This document shows positions 56,034-64,000 of a stretch of DNA of 64,000 bases, in pieces; position 1 is the stretch's first letter, and each line of letters begins with the position of its first letter. The stretch spans positions 1 to 64,000 of the forward strand of contig JABJGM010000007.1 of assembly GCA_018662325.1 (NCBI GenBank). Reading direction: 5' to 3'. The notes beneath the pieces are model-generated. The model was given only the letters and a program-made list of their open reading frames with translations, was not told the DNA's origin and did not search any database. The position numbers were made by a program, and so were the translations under genes. Source of the DNA: a bacterium. GTDB lineage: Bacteria; Patescibacteriota; Gracilibacteria; UBA1369; GCA-2718715.

Positions 56034-58448
56034 ATGTTAATTTCATACAACTGGATAAAATCCTTTACAGACTACAAAGAAAAATTGTCATCCTTTGAAA
56101 TCAGAAACAAATTTTCATGGCACTCCTGCGAAATAGATGAAGTTATCTCCCAAGAAGAAGCTTTTGAAAACATGGTAGTTGGACAAATTCTAAAACTTAA
56201 AAAACATCCAGATGCAGATTCTCTTCAACTTTGCGATGTTGACCTTGGAAACGACATAGGCACCCACCAAATTGTTTGTGGAGGGTCCAATCTATCAGAA
56301 AAAATGCTAGTTGCTGTGGCAATGCCAGGAGCAAAAGTAAGATGGCATGGAGAGGGTGAATTAATTGAACTTAAAAAAACTAAAATTCGTGGAGAAGAAA
56401 GCTTTGGAATGATATGCGCAAGCGACGAAATCTCTATGGGAGAAAGCCAAGGTAAAGAAATTATGGATATTTCTAACCTTAAATTAAAAGCAGGAACTAC
56501 TTTAGCTAAAGCTTTTAACAAAAATGATTTTGTATTAGATATTGATAATAAAACACTTACCAATAGACCAGACCTTTGGTGTGCAGAAGGTTTAGCTAGA
56601 GAACTGGCAACTATTACTAAATCAAAATTTAATAAATTATCTCCTAAAGATCCAAAAGCACCAAAATCCGGAGAAATTGTGGAATTAAAAATTGAAAACC
56701 CAGAATTTGTTAAAAGGTTTCAAACTTTAATTATTGAAAATTTAGAAGTAAAAGAATCTCCAATTGAAATTCAGGATTTATTAATTAAATCAGGACTAAC
56801 ACCTAAAAATAATGTTGTAGATGCAACAAACTACATCATGTATGAACTTGGACAACCTATGCACGCCTACGACTTTGAAGAAGTTCAAGAAAATGGAAAA
56901 GTAAATTTCCTTGTGAAAAACGCCAATCAAGACGAAAGCTTAATCCTACTTGGAGATCAAGAAATTCACTTAACTGAAAATGATAACGTTTTATATATAA
57001 AAAACACTCCGCAAATGCTACTTGGTATCAAGGGCGGATTAAATTCAGGAGTAAAAGCAGATACAAAAAAAATAGTCTTAGAATCAGCTGTATTTGACAA
57101 TATAATAACAAGAAAATCTTCAGAAACTCACCATATCAGAACCGACTCTCTAGCCAGATATGAAAAAAACTTAGACCCTGAAAATACCGAAAGAGCAATT
57201 TTTAGATTTATTGATATACTTAAAATTTCATGCCCAGATTTAAAATTATCAGGTCCAATTACGGATATTTACAATAATAAATTTCAACCTACTAAAATCA
57301 AACTTGAACTTGATAAGTTAAATTCATACTTAGGATTTGAAATTGATAAAGCTGCAACTTTATCGATACTCAAAACAATGGAATTTGAAATTGAAGATAA
57401 AGACAACCACATCATAGTTACACCACCAAGTTTTAGATCAACCGGTGATATTACAATTTATCAAGATTTGATCGAAGAAATAGCAAGACACTATGGATAC
57501 CATAATCTAAAATCTCAAATAAAAAAACACAGCAAACCTGGATCTAATTTAAATCAAAGAATTGTTGAACACAAAGTCAGAGAATTACTATCAAACATCG
57601 GATTAAATGAAGTAATAAACTACAACTTTTTAAACGAAGACGATATAAATGCAACATTTTTGAATCCAGACTCTCACCTTAAATTACTGAACAAGCTTAA
57701 TAATGATCATACTCATATGAGACAAACATTATTGAGTAATATCCTTAAAAACGCTGAGTTAAATCATAAAAACTTTAACAGCATTCAATTATTTGAAATT
57801 GGAAGAACCCATATTAAATCCAATGAATACTTCCCTATTGAAGAACTCAAATTAGGAATCATAGTATCTAAAAAACAAGATAATTTTTCAACATTAAAAG
57901 GTATTGTAGAAAGATTAATAGAAGAACTAAATCTTAAAGGAACAAAATTTGAAGTTAATAAAAACCCAAACCCATACTTTCATCCAAACAAAAGCGCACA
58001 GGTTAAATACCAAGGAAAACATCTATTGGCAGAATTAGGAATTATTCATCCTTCAACTCAAAAACATTACAACCTTGAAAACCAAAGCCCAATTGCTTAT
58101 GCGGAAATTAATCTTGGAATGTTACACGAGCTAAATCTAGCGATCAAAAAATTCTCTGCAATTAACAATCTCCCAAAGCTGGAGTTTGACCTTTCTATTG
58201 ATGTCGAAGACAGTATTTTTAATGATGAAATCATCAAAGTTCTTAGAAAATCATCTAATTTAATCCAATCCATTGATTTTGTGGATTTATACAAAGGAGA
58301 TAATATCGGCGAAGGCTTTAAATCAATGACATATAAAATATCTCTACAAGCAAAAGATAAAACTCTTGACTCCAAAGACTTAGAAGAAGTACAAAAAGCC
58401 TGCTATAAAAATCTAAAATCAATTGGAGGAAATGTTAGAGGAGCCTAG
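56034..58448 (+). CDS. pheT: phenylalanine--tRNA ligase beta subunit
   Basis: The 804-residue beta subunit. In order: N-terminal B1 and an EMAP-II/OB-type tRNA-binding domain ('VVGQILKLKKHPDADSLQLC', about 44-150), 'LTNRPDLWCAEGLARELA', the B3/B4 editing domain (about 215-390), the B5 domain, the catalytic-like core, and the C-terminal FDX-ACB anticodon-binding domain (about 710-804). It is required for tRNA binding and for hydrolysing mischarged Tyr-tRNA. Length is normal. Ends in TAG; the following 163-base gap contains the promoter of the next unit. Confidence 0.97.
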   Translation: MLISYNWIKSFTDYKEKLSSFEIRNKFSWHSCEIDEVISQEEAFENMVVGQILKLKKHPDADSLQLCDVDLGNDIGTHQIVCGGSNLSEKMLVAVAMPGAKVRWHGEGELIELKKTKIRGEESFGMICASDEISMGESQGKEIMDISNLKLKAGTTLAKAFNKNDFVLDIDNKTLTNRPDLWCAEGLARELATITKSKFNKLSPKDPKAPKSGEIVELKIENPEFVKRFQTLIIENLEVKESPIEIQDLLIKSGLTPKNNVVDATNYIMYELGQPMHAYDFEEVQENGKVNFLVKNANQDESLILLGDQEIHLTENDNVLYIKNTPQMLLGIKGGLNSGVKADTKKIVLESAVFDNIITRKSSETHHIRTDSLARYEKNLDPENTERAIFRFIDILKISCPDLKLSGPITDIYNNKFQPTKIKLELDKLNSYLGFEIDKAATLSILKTMEFEIEDKDNHIIVTPPSFRSTGDITIYQDLIEEIARHYGYHNLKSQIKKHSKPGSNLNQRIVEHKVRELLSNIGLNEVINYNFLNEDDINATFLNPDSHLKLLNKLNNDHTHMRQTLLSNILKNAELNHKNFNSIQLFEIGRTHIKSNEYFPIEELKLGIIVSKKQDNFSTLKGIVERLIEELNLKGTKFEVNKNPNPYFHPNKSAQVKYQGKHLLAELGIIHPSTQKHYNLENQSPIAYAEINLGMLHELNLAIKKFSAINNLPKLEFDLSIDVEDSIFNDEIIKVLRKSSNLIQSIDFVDLYKGDNIGEGFKSMTYKISLQAKDKTLDSKDLEEVQKACYKNLKSIGGNVRGA

Positions 58449-58558
58449 AAATTATTAAATTAGAAAAGTCGAAACATAAGAATCTATTTAAGTAATAAGA
58501 TTCAATAATCTAGATCTTAATCTATTGTAAATAATATAATACAAAACAAGTAAGTAGG

Positions 58559-58586
58559 TTGACAGGAGTAGTAATAGATGTATAGT
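58559..58586 (+). promoter_or_regulatory. promoter of the unknown-unknown-queG unit
   Basis: Consensus TTGACA, 16-base spacer, TATAGT; 25 bases to the ATG at 58612. It resembles the promoter at 49252-49280. Confidence 0.7.
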
Positions 58587-58611
58587 AAGACCACCAATAA
58601 CACATATAGCA

Positions 58612-60063
58612 ATGTCAGTAAAAAGCCTACAAATTAGAGGACCCATTGAAAACTCAAGCAAAAAACTTACAATTCAAAGCTCAGAATTTGCAAAATATTT
58701 CGAAAAAGAGCTAAACAGCTCAGGTGAAAATGTAAGCTTAACAATTTTCGAAGCAAGTGAGGAATTAGAATTAACAACTGTTAATCGTGAAACTTTTCTT
58801 AGTCAAGGTGATTATAGAAAAAAAATCATTAAGGAAATAGAAAACAAAGCTAGATTAGCTAGCTATGATGATCCAGCTGAACTAGAAAATTTTATTAATG
58901 TACTTTCTAAAACAATTTGTCTTGAAACAATAATAAGCCAAGGAAACATCGAAAACTTAGATTTAAATACCTCTCTTCCAGTTGTATATATTTCAAAAAT
59001 AATTGCTCAAAGAACACTAAACAGAAATAACAACTTCACTCAAGCTAACAAAAAAGTAAGAGAAAAACATTCAGAAAATATCGCTGAGGATACAGATTTT
59101 TTTGAATCTTTCTTTGAAAATCTTATAGATTTAAAAAGAGAAAATCAAAATTTGTACTGTCTATTACTTAGAGAAGTAACACATGAATGTTGTAGTCGTA
59201 TAAATCTATCTGAAGAATTATATCAACATAACAAAAATACCCAACTAGGATACTACTACTCTAATGGGCATTACAACCCAAATCAAACAAGAAATAATTT
59301 GGACTTCGCTTTTCTAGACCAAGAAATAACTTTTGATTACTTAGTTAAATTATTTAGGCCAGAGATAGAAGATATAGAAGATATAGTAGAGATAGAAATA
59401 GAAGAAGAATATAATGATTACGAAACCCCAAAAAACCCACTTTACGAAATAGTAAGCAATAATGATTTTTTAAGCCAACTAATATTAAGCGAAGATTATA
59501 ATTTTTCAAACTTTGAAGACAGAATACAAATTCTTCATGATATATTACAACTTTTATTAGAGAAAAGAAATTATAAAATTACTAACAAAAATCCAAACAC
59601 TGGACAAACACATAAGTTTAGAACTACTCCGAATATAGTAGGATCATATAGCCTTCAAGAATTAATAAAAAAATACGATGAACTATTTAAAGATCTTAAA
59701 AAAGCTATCCACACTAGAAAATTAAACCCTAAAACTAACCTTAAAGAGGTTAAAAAAGAAAATTATTTAGAAAAAGAAACAGCTATTGATACTAAAGCAG
59801 AATTTATAACATCAGAAAATGAAGCTGACAACATTTCAGCAGGAATAGTCGATATTGTAAAAGGAATTTTAGAAAGCAATCCAGTTTGTCATCACAATGA
59901 AATAATAAAAGCCATTATAGATGAAGCAAAAGAAAAAATCCCAAGTTCAGTATTAACAGTATTAGTAGATCAACTTATATTAAATTACCCTGAACTAAGA
60001 GTTACTATTGAATCTCATAATTCTGAATCTGATTTTGATAGTGAAGATTTTGAATTATTATAA
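58612..60063 (+). CDS. hypothetical helical protein, 483 aa
   Basis: No family recognised. No signal peptide or membrane helix; the product is soluble, rich in Glu, Asn, Lys, Ile and Leu, mostly helical. A very acidic run ('IEDIEDIVEIEIEEEY') lies near residue 265. A His/Cys cluster ('SNPVCHHNEIIKAI') near residue 425 is not a recognisable zinc site. It is the first gene of a unit with a second unknown protein nine bases downstream and queG after that, driven by a consensus promoter. The pair may work together, but the link to queG is only by overlap. Confidence 0.7.
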   Translation: MSVKSLQIRGPIENSSKKLTIQSSEFAKYFEKELNSSGENVSLTIFEASEELELTTVNRETFLSQGDYRKKIIKEIENKARLASYDDPAELENFINVLSKTICLETIISQGNIENLDLNTSLPVVYISKIIAQRTLNRNNNFTQANKKVREKHSENIAEDTDFFESFFENLIDLKRENQNLYCLLLREVTHECCSRINLSEELYQHNKNTQLGYYYSNGHYNPNQTRNNLDFAFLDQEITFDYLVKLFRPEIEDIEDIVEIEIEEEYNDYETPKNPLYEIVSNNDFLSQLILSEDYNFSNFEDRIQILHDILQLLLEKRNYKITNKNPNTGQTHKFRTTPNIVGSYSLQELIKKYDELFKDLKKAIHTRKLNPKTNLKEVKKENYLEKETAIDTKAEFITSENEADNISAGIVDIVKGILESNPVCHHNEIIKAIIDEAKEKIPSSVLTVLVDQLILNYPELRVTIESHNSESDFDSEDFELL

Positions 60064-60072
60064 TCTTTAAAA

Positions 60073-62604
60073 GTGCAAAATCTACAAAAAATATCTTTAA
60101 TAGATAAAAATATTTACAAAGATTTAAGTGATTACTTCTTTTCAGAAATTTTATCCGAACTCCAACCACCCCAGGTTGTAAATTCATTATACTCAATTGC
60201 AATTATATTCTTCTGTACAAAACACTTAAAAACAGATGATATCGAAACTATAGAAAGATTTATAGAATCTCACTATTCAATCCAGACATCTAGTACTATG
60301 CAACTAATCATTGATGTATGTGATGAGTACATAGGCTTATATATATTTAAAGAACTTAGAAAACAACAAAGAGAAGAAATTAAAACATATGGCCAAATAA
60401 TTGATAGATCAAATGTATATAAAATAGCTAACTCATTAGCCGAAAATCTATCTAGCTTAAACAAATCAAGAACTTTTTTTAACCGTACTACTAATTTTTA
60501 CAAAAGTATATTTGTAGAGAATTTTCAAACGAAATTTAGCAGCATAATAGAAAAGATAAGTGGCACAGACCTAGAGAAAGATTTACTACACGACTTTAAA
60601 TTAATTAATAATTTTTGTTCCAGAGAATCCAAGTTTCACAGTATTAAAAGTCAGATTAAACTTAAACATCCATTTGCACTTACCTCAGAAATTCAAGCAC
60701 ATTTAGAAAGTCCACTTGGTTCACAAAAAATTGTAGGAATTTCAAAAATTCTTCCAATTGTAACACCGTTGGAACAAGATATTATTAATATTCAAGCTTT
60801 ATATACAACAATTCAAGAAGATTATATATTAGCAAACTTTTTTGAAGTAAATAAAACATTGTTTGTTTTTCCCAAAAACTATTGCTCGATATTTAACATT
60901 TTAACATTCTTATCATTCTATCCTGAAAAAGATACAAGCATTAACGAATTCAGTCCAGAATCCAAATTCACAAGAATGCTATTTAGAATTAAAAACTTCT
61001 TAGAAGTCACAAGTTCATTTACGCAAGAAAGAGAAAATCTATTAGCTCTTTTAAAAGATGAAAAAGAAAAAGATGATGAATTATTAAAGAAAAAAATTTA
61101 CAAAAACTTTACAAACGACTCAGAAATAATAATTGACAACGATAGTAAAGAAATTGAACAGCCATACTCAGATATTTCAGAAAACCAACTCATTAATTAT
61201 TGTTATCTTCATGCGAAACAATCCTTAGAAACGCTAGATCTAAATATTTCAGAATATAGTTTTAGAATTATATTGTATTCTATGACAAAAAAGCTACTTG
61301 ATTTAATTAAAAATCAAGATGACAAAAAAAATATAAACATTCAGAATTACTTAATTTCAAGTGATGACAGCTTAATAGAAGAAACAAGCTCAAAAATTAC
61401 AAAGGCACTAGTACCATTCGCTAAACCTTCAGAAACTCTCAGCCTTAAAGCTACAACCAATCATCTAAAATCAATATGCATTCCATCACCAACTAAAAAA
61501 ATTGATTCTCCAAACATATATACAGCCCTTCAAACTGCAACTTTAGAGCATCTTCAATTTCTATTATCTAGATGCATTCAAGAATTCGATATTCAATCTA
61601 TTTTTGATTTATATAACTCAGAAGAATTTATTCAAAAAATAGAAAATGAAAACTTTTTACTCGAAGAAATGCTCCAAGAGGCATCAAATGTAGAATATTA
61701 TGAATCCTTTAAAAACTATTATCCATACCTTAAAAGATTTCACCCTCTGACATTTAAAGAAAACATCCAAGCCAATCCAGAACTTTATCAAGAAATATTT
61801 CAAAAAATTATGTTGTTGTTTGAGAACTCTATTTTCACAAAATCAATTAAACATCATGTAAGTCACAATATACTTCACTTTATGAATGATTGTTTTTATG
61901 AACTTAATCTAATTAACAAATCAGAACACTCACTTATAAACACTAAACTTATCAATCTCTCCCTAAAAAAGTTTAATAAAAAAGCAACACTTTTTCATAC
62001 TATTCGATCAAGATTTTTAGCTCCGGATGTAAACAATATGATTAGAAAAATAAATAAAAGCTTTATTGAAATTATTCTAAAAAAACTAAACCAACCCCAA
62101 GAAAACAACTACATCAATCTTGATATATTAATGCTATTAATAGAAAAATACGATCTACATACATATATAATAAAAGACTCAAGCTCAAGCAGAAACAACA
62201 ATTACCTTCTTAAAGCTATTATAGAATCTGAAAACCCAGAATACAGACTATTAGCTGACCAAATAATAGAAAAAATATTTAGAAAAGTTAAACAACCAAT
62301 TGCATATAAAATACCCCATTATGTATTTAAGGTTTATTATTTGATAAAAAGCAATCAATCAGAAAAAATAATATCAAAATTAGACCAATATATAGCAGAA
62401 AAAATAAACTCAATCCAAGACTATGCTATAATCGACAAGCTAGATGACAATTATACCAAACATAAAATAAATCAAATTAAAAAACTTCAATCAGACAAAT
62501 CTATTAGTCAAAAAAATTATTTAAGAATTTTTACAGACCAAGGAATAGAAGAGTCCAAGCAAAAAATCATATCAAAATATTTACCTAATGAGGACGGAAG
62601 CTAA
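60073..62604 (+). CDS. large hypothetical helical protein, 843 aa, GTG start
   Basis: No family recognised. GTG at 60073, nine bases after the previous stop, is the best start and implies coupling. The protein has no membrane segment or signal peptide and is nearly all helical, rich in Leu, Ile, Lys, Asn and Ser, like a large solenoid scaffold; scattered Cys have no evident metal pattern. It resembles in texture its upstream neighbour and the 563-residue protein at 7143, so all three may belong to a lineage-specific set, which I cannot prove by eye. The end overlaps the queG start by 17 bases. Confidence 0.7.
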   Translation: MQNLQKISLIDKNIYKDLSDYFFSEILSELQPPQVVNSLYSIAIIFFCTKHLKTDDIETIERFIESHYSIQTSSTMQLIIDVCDEYIGLYIFKELRKQQREEIKTYGQIIDRSNVYKIANSLAENLSSLNKSRTFFNRTTNFYKSIFVENFQTKFSSIIEKISGTDLEKDLLHDFKLINNFCSRESKFHSIKSQIKLKHPFALTSEIQAHLESPLGSQKIVGISKILPIVTPLEQDIINIQALYTTIQEDYILANFFEVNKTLFVFPKNYCSIFNILTFLSFYPEKDTSINEFSPESKFTRMLFRIKNFLEVTSSFTQERENLLALLKDEKEKDDELLKKKIYKNFTNDSEIIIDNDSKEIEQPYSDISENQLINYCYLHAKQSLETLDLNISEYSFRIILYSMTKKLLDLIKNQDDKKNINIQNYLISSDDSLIEETSSKITKALVPFAKPSETLSLKATTNHLKSICIPSPTKKIDSPNIYTALQTATLEHLQFLLSRCIQEFDIQSIFDLYNSEEFIQKIENENFLLEEMLQEASNVEYYESFKNYYPYLKRFHPLTFKENIQANPELYQEIFQKIMLLFENSIFTKSIKHHVSHNILHFMNDCFYELNLINKSEHSLINTKLINLSLKKFNKKATLFHTIRSRFLAPDVNNMIRKINKSFIEIILKKLNQPQENNYINLDILMLLIEKYDLHTYIIKDSSSSRNNNYLLKAIIESENPEYRLLADQIIEKIFRKVKQPIAYKIPHYVFKVYYLIKSNQSEKIISKLDQYIAEKINSIQDYAIIDKLDDNYTKHKINQIKKLQSDKSISQKNYLRIFTDQGIEESKQKIISKYLPNEDGS

Positions 62605-63655
62605 AATCAAACAGATAGCTAAAGATCTGCAGTTTTCTAATTGTAGAATTTCACAAACAAATCAACTTCAAAGCTATAAAAAAAACTATCAAGAATTTAT
62701 AGATAAAAAACATCATGGGAAAATGAAGTTTCTTGAAGATCATCTAGAAGCTAAATTTAATACTGACTATATCCTTCCAAATGCTAAGTCGTTAATAATG
62801 GTTACTTTAAATTATTTTCAGGCAAGAAAAGATGCGAAATCTTGGGCTCCAAAAATGCATATTCCAACGCATAAAGAGGGACAAATAGCCAGATATGCCT
62901 TCGGAAGAGATTACCATAAGATTTTCAAGTCAAAATTGAGGCTCTTTGCAAAAAAACTTAATGAAATGAATAAAGATGCATCTCTAAGATATTTTGCTGA
63001 CTGGGGGCCGCTATTAGAGCGACAAGAGGCAGAACACGCTGGAATTGGGTACATTGGTAAAAACACATTGCTAATAACTCGGGAATACGGGTCATGGGTG
63101 ATGATAGGAGAAATTATTACCACAGAGGAATTAAAAGCTGATGAACCATTCGATAGAACTAAAATGGTATGTGGCAGCTGTAATAAATGTCAGGTTTCCT
63201 GCCCTACAGGAGCCCTTCACGAAGACTATAAAATGGATGGATCTAAATGCATTTCCTATTTAACAATTGAACACAAAGGAAAAATTAGCGAAGAATTAAT
63301 GCCAAAAATGGGAAGTTGGCTTTTTGGTTGTGATATTTGCCAAGAAGTTTGCCCACATAATTTTAGATCTAAAAATACACATGTACCTGACTTTCAAAAC
63401 GCTATTGCTGGAGAAAATCAAAATCTAGCAGAAATCCTTCAAATCAAAGATGACAATCAATATCTAGAAAAGTTTAAAGGATCCCCTCTTATGAGAGCTA
63501 AAAGAGAAAACTTAGTAAGAAACGCTATTATTGTAAGTACAAACTTAAAAAGAAAAGATCTACTTCCACTAATAAAAAAACTCCTAAAAGACGAAAGCCA
63601 AACAATTCAATACACAGCACATTGGAGCATTAAAACATTTAAGGAAAAAATTTAA
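62588..63655 (+). CDS. queG: epoxyqueuosine reductase QueG
   Basis: Cobalamin- and iron-sulfur-dependent enzyme that reduces epoxyqueuosine to queuosine at the wobble position 34 of tRNAs with GUN anticodons, the last step of queuosine synthesis. The 355-residue protein has the N-terminal cobalamin-binding domain ('YFADWGPLLERQEAEHAGIGYIGKNT' region, with the conserved 'ERxxA..AGlG.iGKN'), the first ferredoxin-type site 'CGSCNKCQVSCPTGA', 'CISYLTIEHKG', the second 'CDICQEVCPHN', and C-terminal HEAT-like repeats. No other queuosine genes are visible here. The start overlaps the preceding gene by 17 bases. Confidence 0.95.
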   Translation: MRTEAKIKQIAKDLQFSNCRISQTNQLQSYKKNYQEFIDKKHHGKMKFLEDHLEAKFNTDYILPNAKSLIMVTLNYFQARKDAKSWAPKMHIPTHKEGQIARYAFGRDYHKIFKSKLRLFAKKLNEMNKDASLRYFADWGPLLERQEAEHAGIGYIGKNTLLITREYGSWVMIGEIITTEELKADEPFDRTKMVCGSCNKCQVSCPTGALHEDYKMDGSKCISYLTIEHKGKISEELMPKMGSWLFGCDICQEVCPHNFRSKNTHVPDFQNAIAGENQNLAEILQIKDDNQYLEKFKGSPLMRAKRENLVRNAIIVSTNLKRKDLLPLIKKLLKDESQTIQYTAHWSIKTFKEKI

Positions 63656-64000
63656 AACTGTAAAGATCTGTGCAACAATTTACAAACTGAAATAAAAACA
63701 GAAGAATTATCAAAATCAGCAAATATCTTTCCAAGGTCATCATTTTTACGTTTATATAAATCAATTATTGCAGAAGGATAAAATGGCCCCTTATTAATTA
63801 AAAGAGATTGAAAAGATTCAAGATATATAAGTTCAGAATCAGTCTTAAAATATTTAAAAACACAATCAACATTCACTCTAAACTCAAACCCCTTAGGTAA
63901 AGAATTCAAGGTATCAAATAATTTTTCCCAATTACTAACATCAATCTCTATGAGATTTTTATAAAAATATTCAAAACTAGCACTTTTTGATCTATTCTCA
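63652..64000 (-). CDS. hypothetical protein, 5' part beyond the window edge
   Basis: The minus-strand frame is open from the right edge to a TAA at 63652, giving at least 115 residues; the TTG at 63909 is internal. Visible sequence includes 'SNWEKLFDTLNSLPKGFEFRV' and 'NVDCVFKYFKTDS', with several Phe/Leu/Lys-rich helices and no known motif. 'NVDCVFKYF' is faintly similar to 'NVDCIIDYF' in the frameshifted gene at 5.3-5.9 kb, which may be chance. Its stop overlaps the queG stop by four bases, with no terminator between. Confidence 0.65.
   Translation of the reverse strand, partial: ENRSKSASFEYFYKNLIEIDVSNWEKLFDTLNSLPKGFEFRVNVDCVFKYFKTDSELIYLESFQSLLINKGPFYPSAIIDLYKRKNDDLGKIFADFDNSSVFISVCKLLHRSLQF

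Noticed and set aside
1-64000. Genetic code 25 (UGA = glycine), as in Gracilibacteria/Absconditabacteria
   Set aside because: Long genes remain open under the standard code and core genes show no internal TGA; the aminopeptidase gene ends in TGA immediately before a promoter. General reassignment does not fit; only one TGA (26626) is a candidate for readthrough.
1-64000. tRNA, rRNA or insertion-sequence genes
   Set aside because: I looked for T-arm-like GGTTCGAATCC strings, transposase motifs and long inverted repeats and saw none; the GGTTCG hits are inside the 15-bp repeat.

Overview
The window is AT-rich and gene-dense, with short intergenic gaps, almost no overlaps and no tRNA, rRNA, CRISPR array or insertion sequence that I can see. 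The gene content suggests a small-genome bacterium of the Patescibacteria (CPR) type. Pointers are very large membrane-anchored surface proteins of unknown function, a secreted protein with 'G.A.s...GwlkF' repeats, start codons without Shine-Dalgarno sequences, and few metabolic genes. A Peregrinibacteria/Gracilibacteria relationship is possible but not shown. UGA is not generally recoded: long frames stay open under the standard code, yet only 2 of 39 genes end in TGA.

Layout. 1-7 kb: the end of trhO (tRNA U34 hydroxylase), then a minus-strand operon msrB - ABC exporter - ABC exporter - small unknown gene, a frameshifted unknown gene, and rlmN. 7-18 kb: an unknown helical protein, a cupredoxin lipoprotein with an 18-copy 15-bp repeat, a small membrane protein, an aspartoacylase-family metalloenzyme, an M1 aminopeptidase, a DnaQ-type exonuclease, two anchored proteins, a small secreted protein with a sorting-signal-like tail, mutM and a YceI-like lipoprotein. 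18-24 kb: an alpha-2-macroglobulin-family protein with a Hint/intein-like domain inserted at the bait-region position.

24-45 kb: a minus-strand block of surface proteins. Four consecutive genes (1282, 2306, 338 and about 1961 residues) share an N-terminal membrane anchor, a 'PP.L' motif and an ectodomain ending in 'YW.V'; three share a two-cysteine motif. The 1282-residue gene ends in TGA and the same frame continues into a TIM-barrel, glycosidase-like domain that has no ATG start of its own. A fifth, distant relative lies at 15.2-16.1 kb.

45-64 kb: mostly core functions. These are a class B penicillin-binding protein, an M16 peptidase with ndk, a DUF192 protein, HU, pheS-pheT and queG, mixed with large proteins of unknown function and a secreted repeat protein. 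A gene of unknown function runs off the right edge. Promoters of TTGACA-16/17-TATAAT type and hairpin terminators are easy to recognise throughout.
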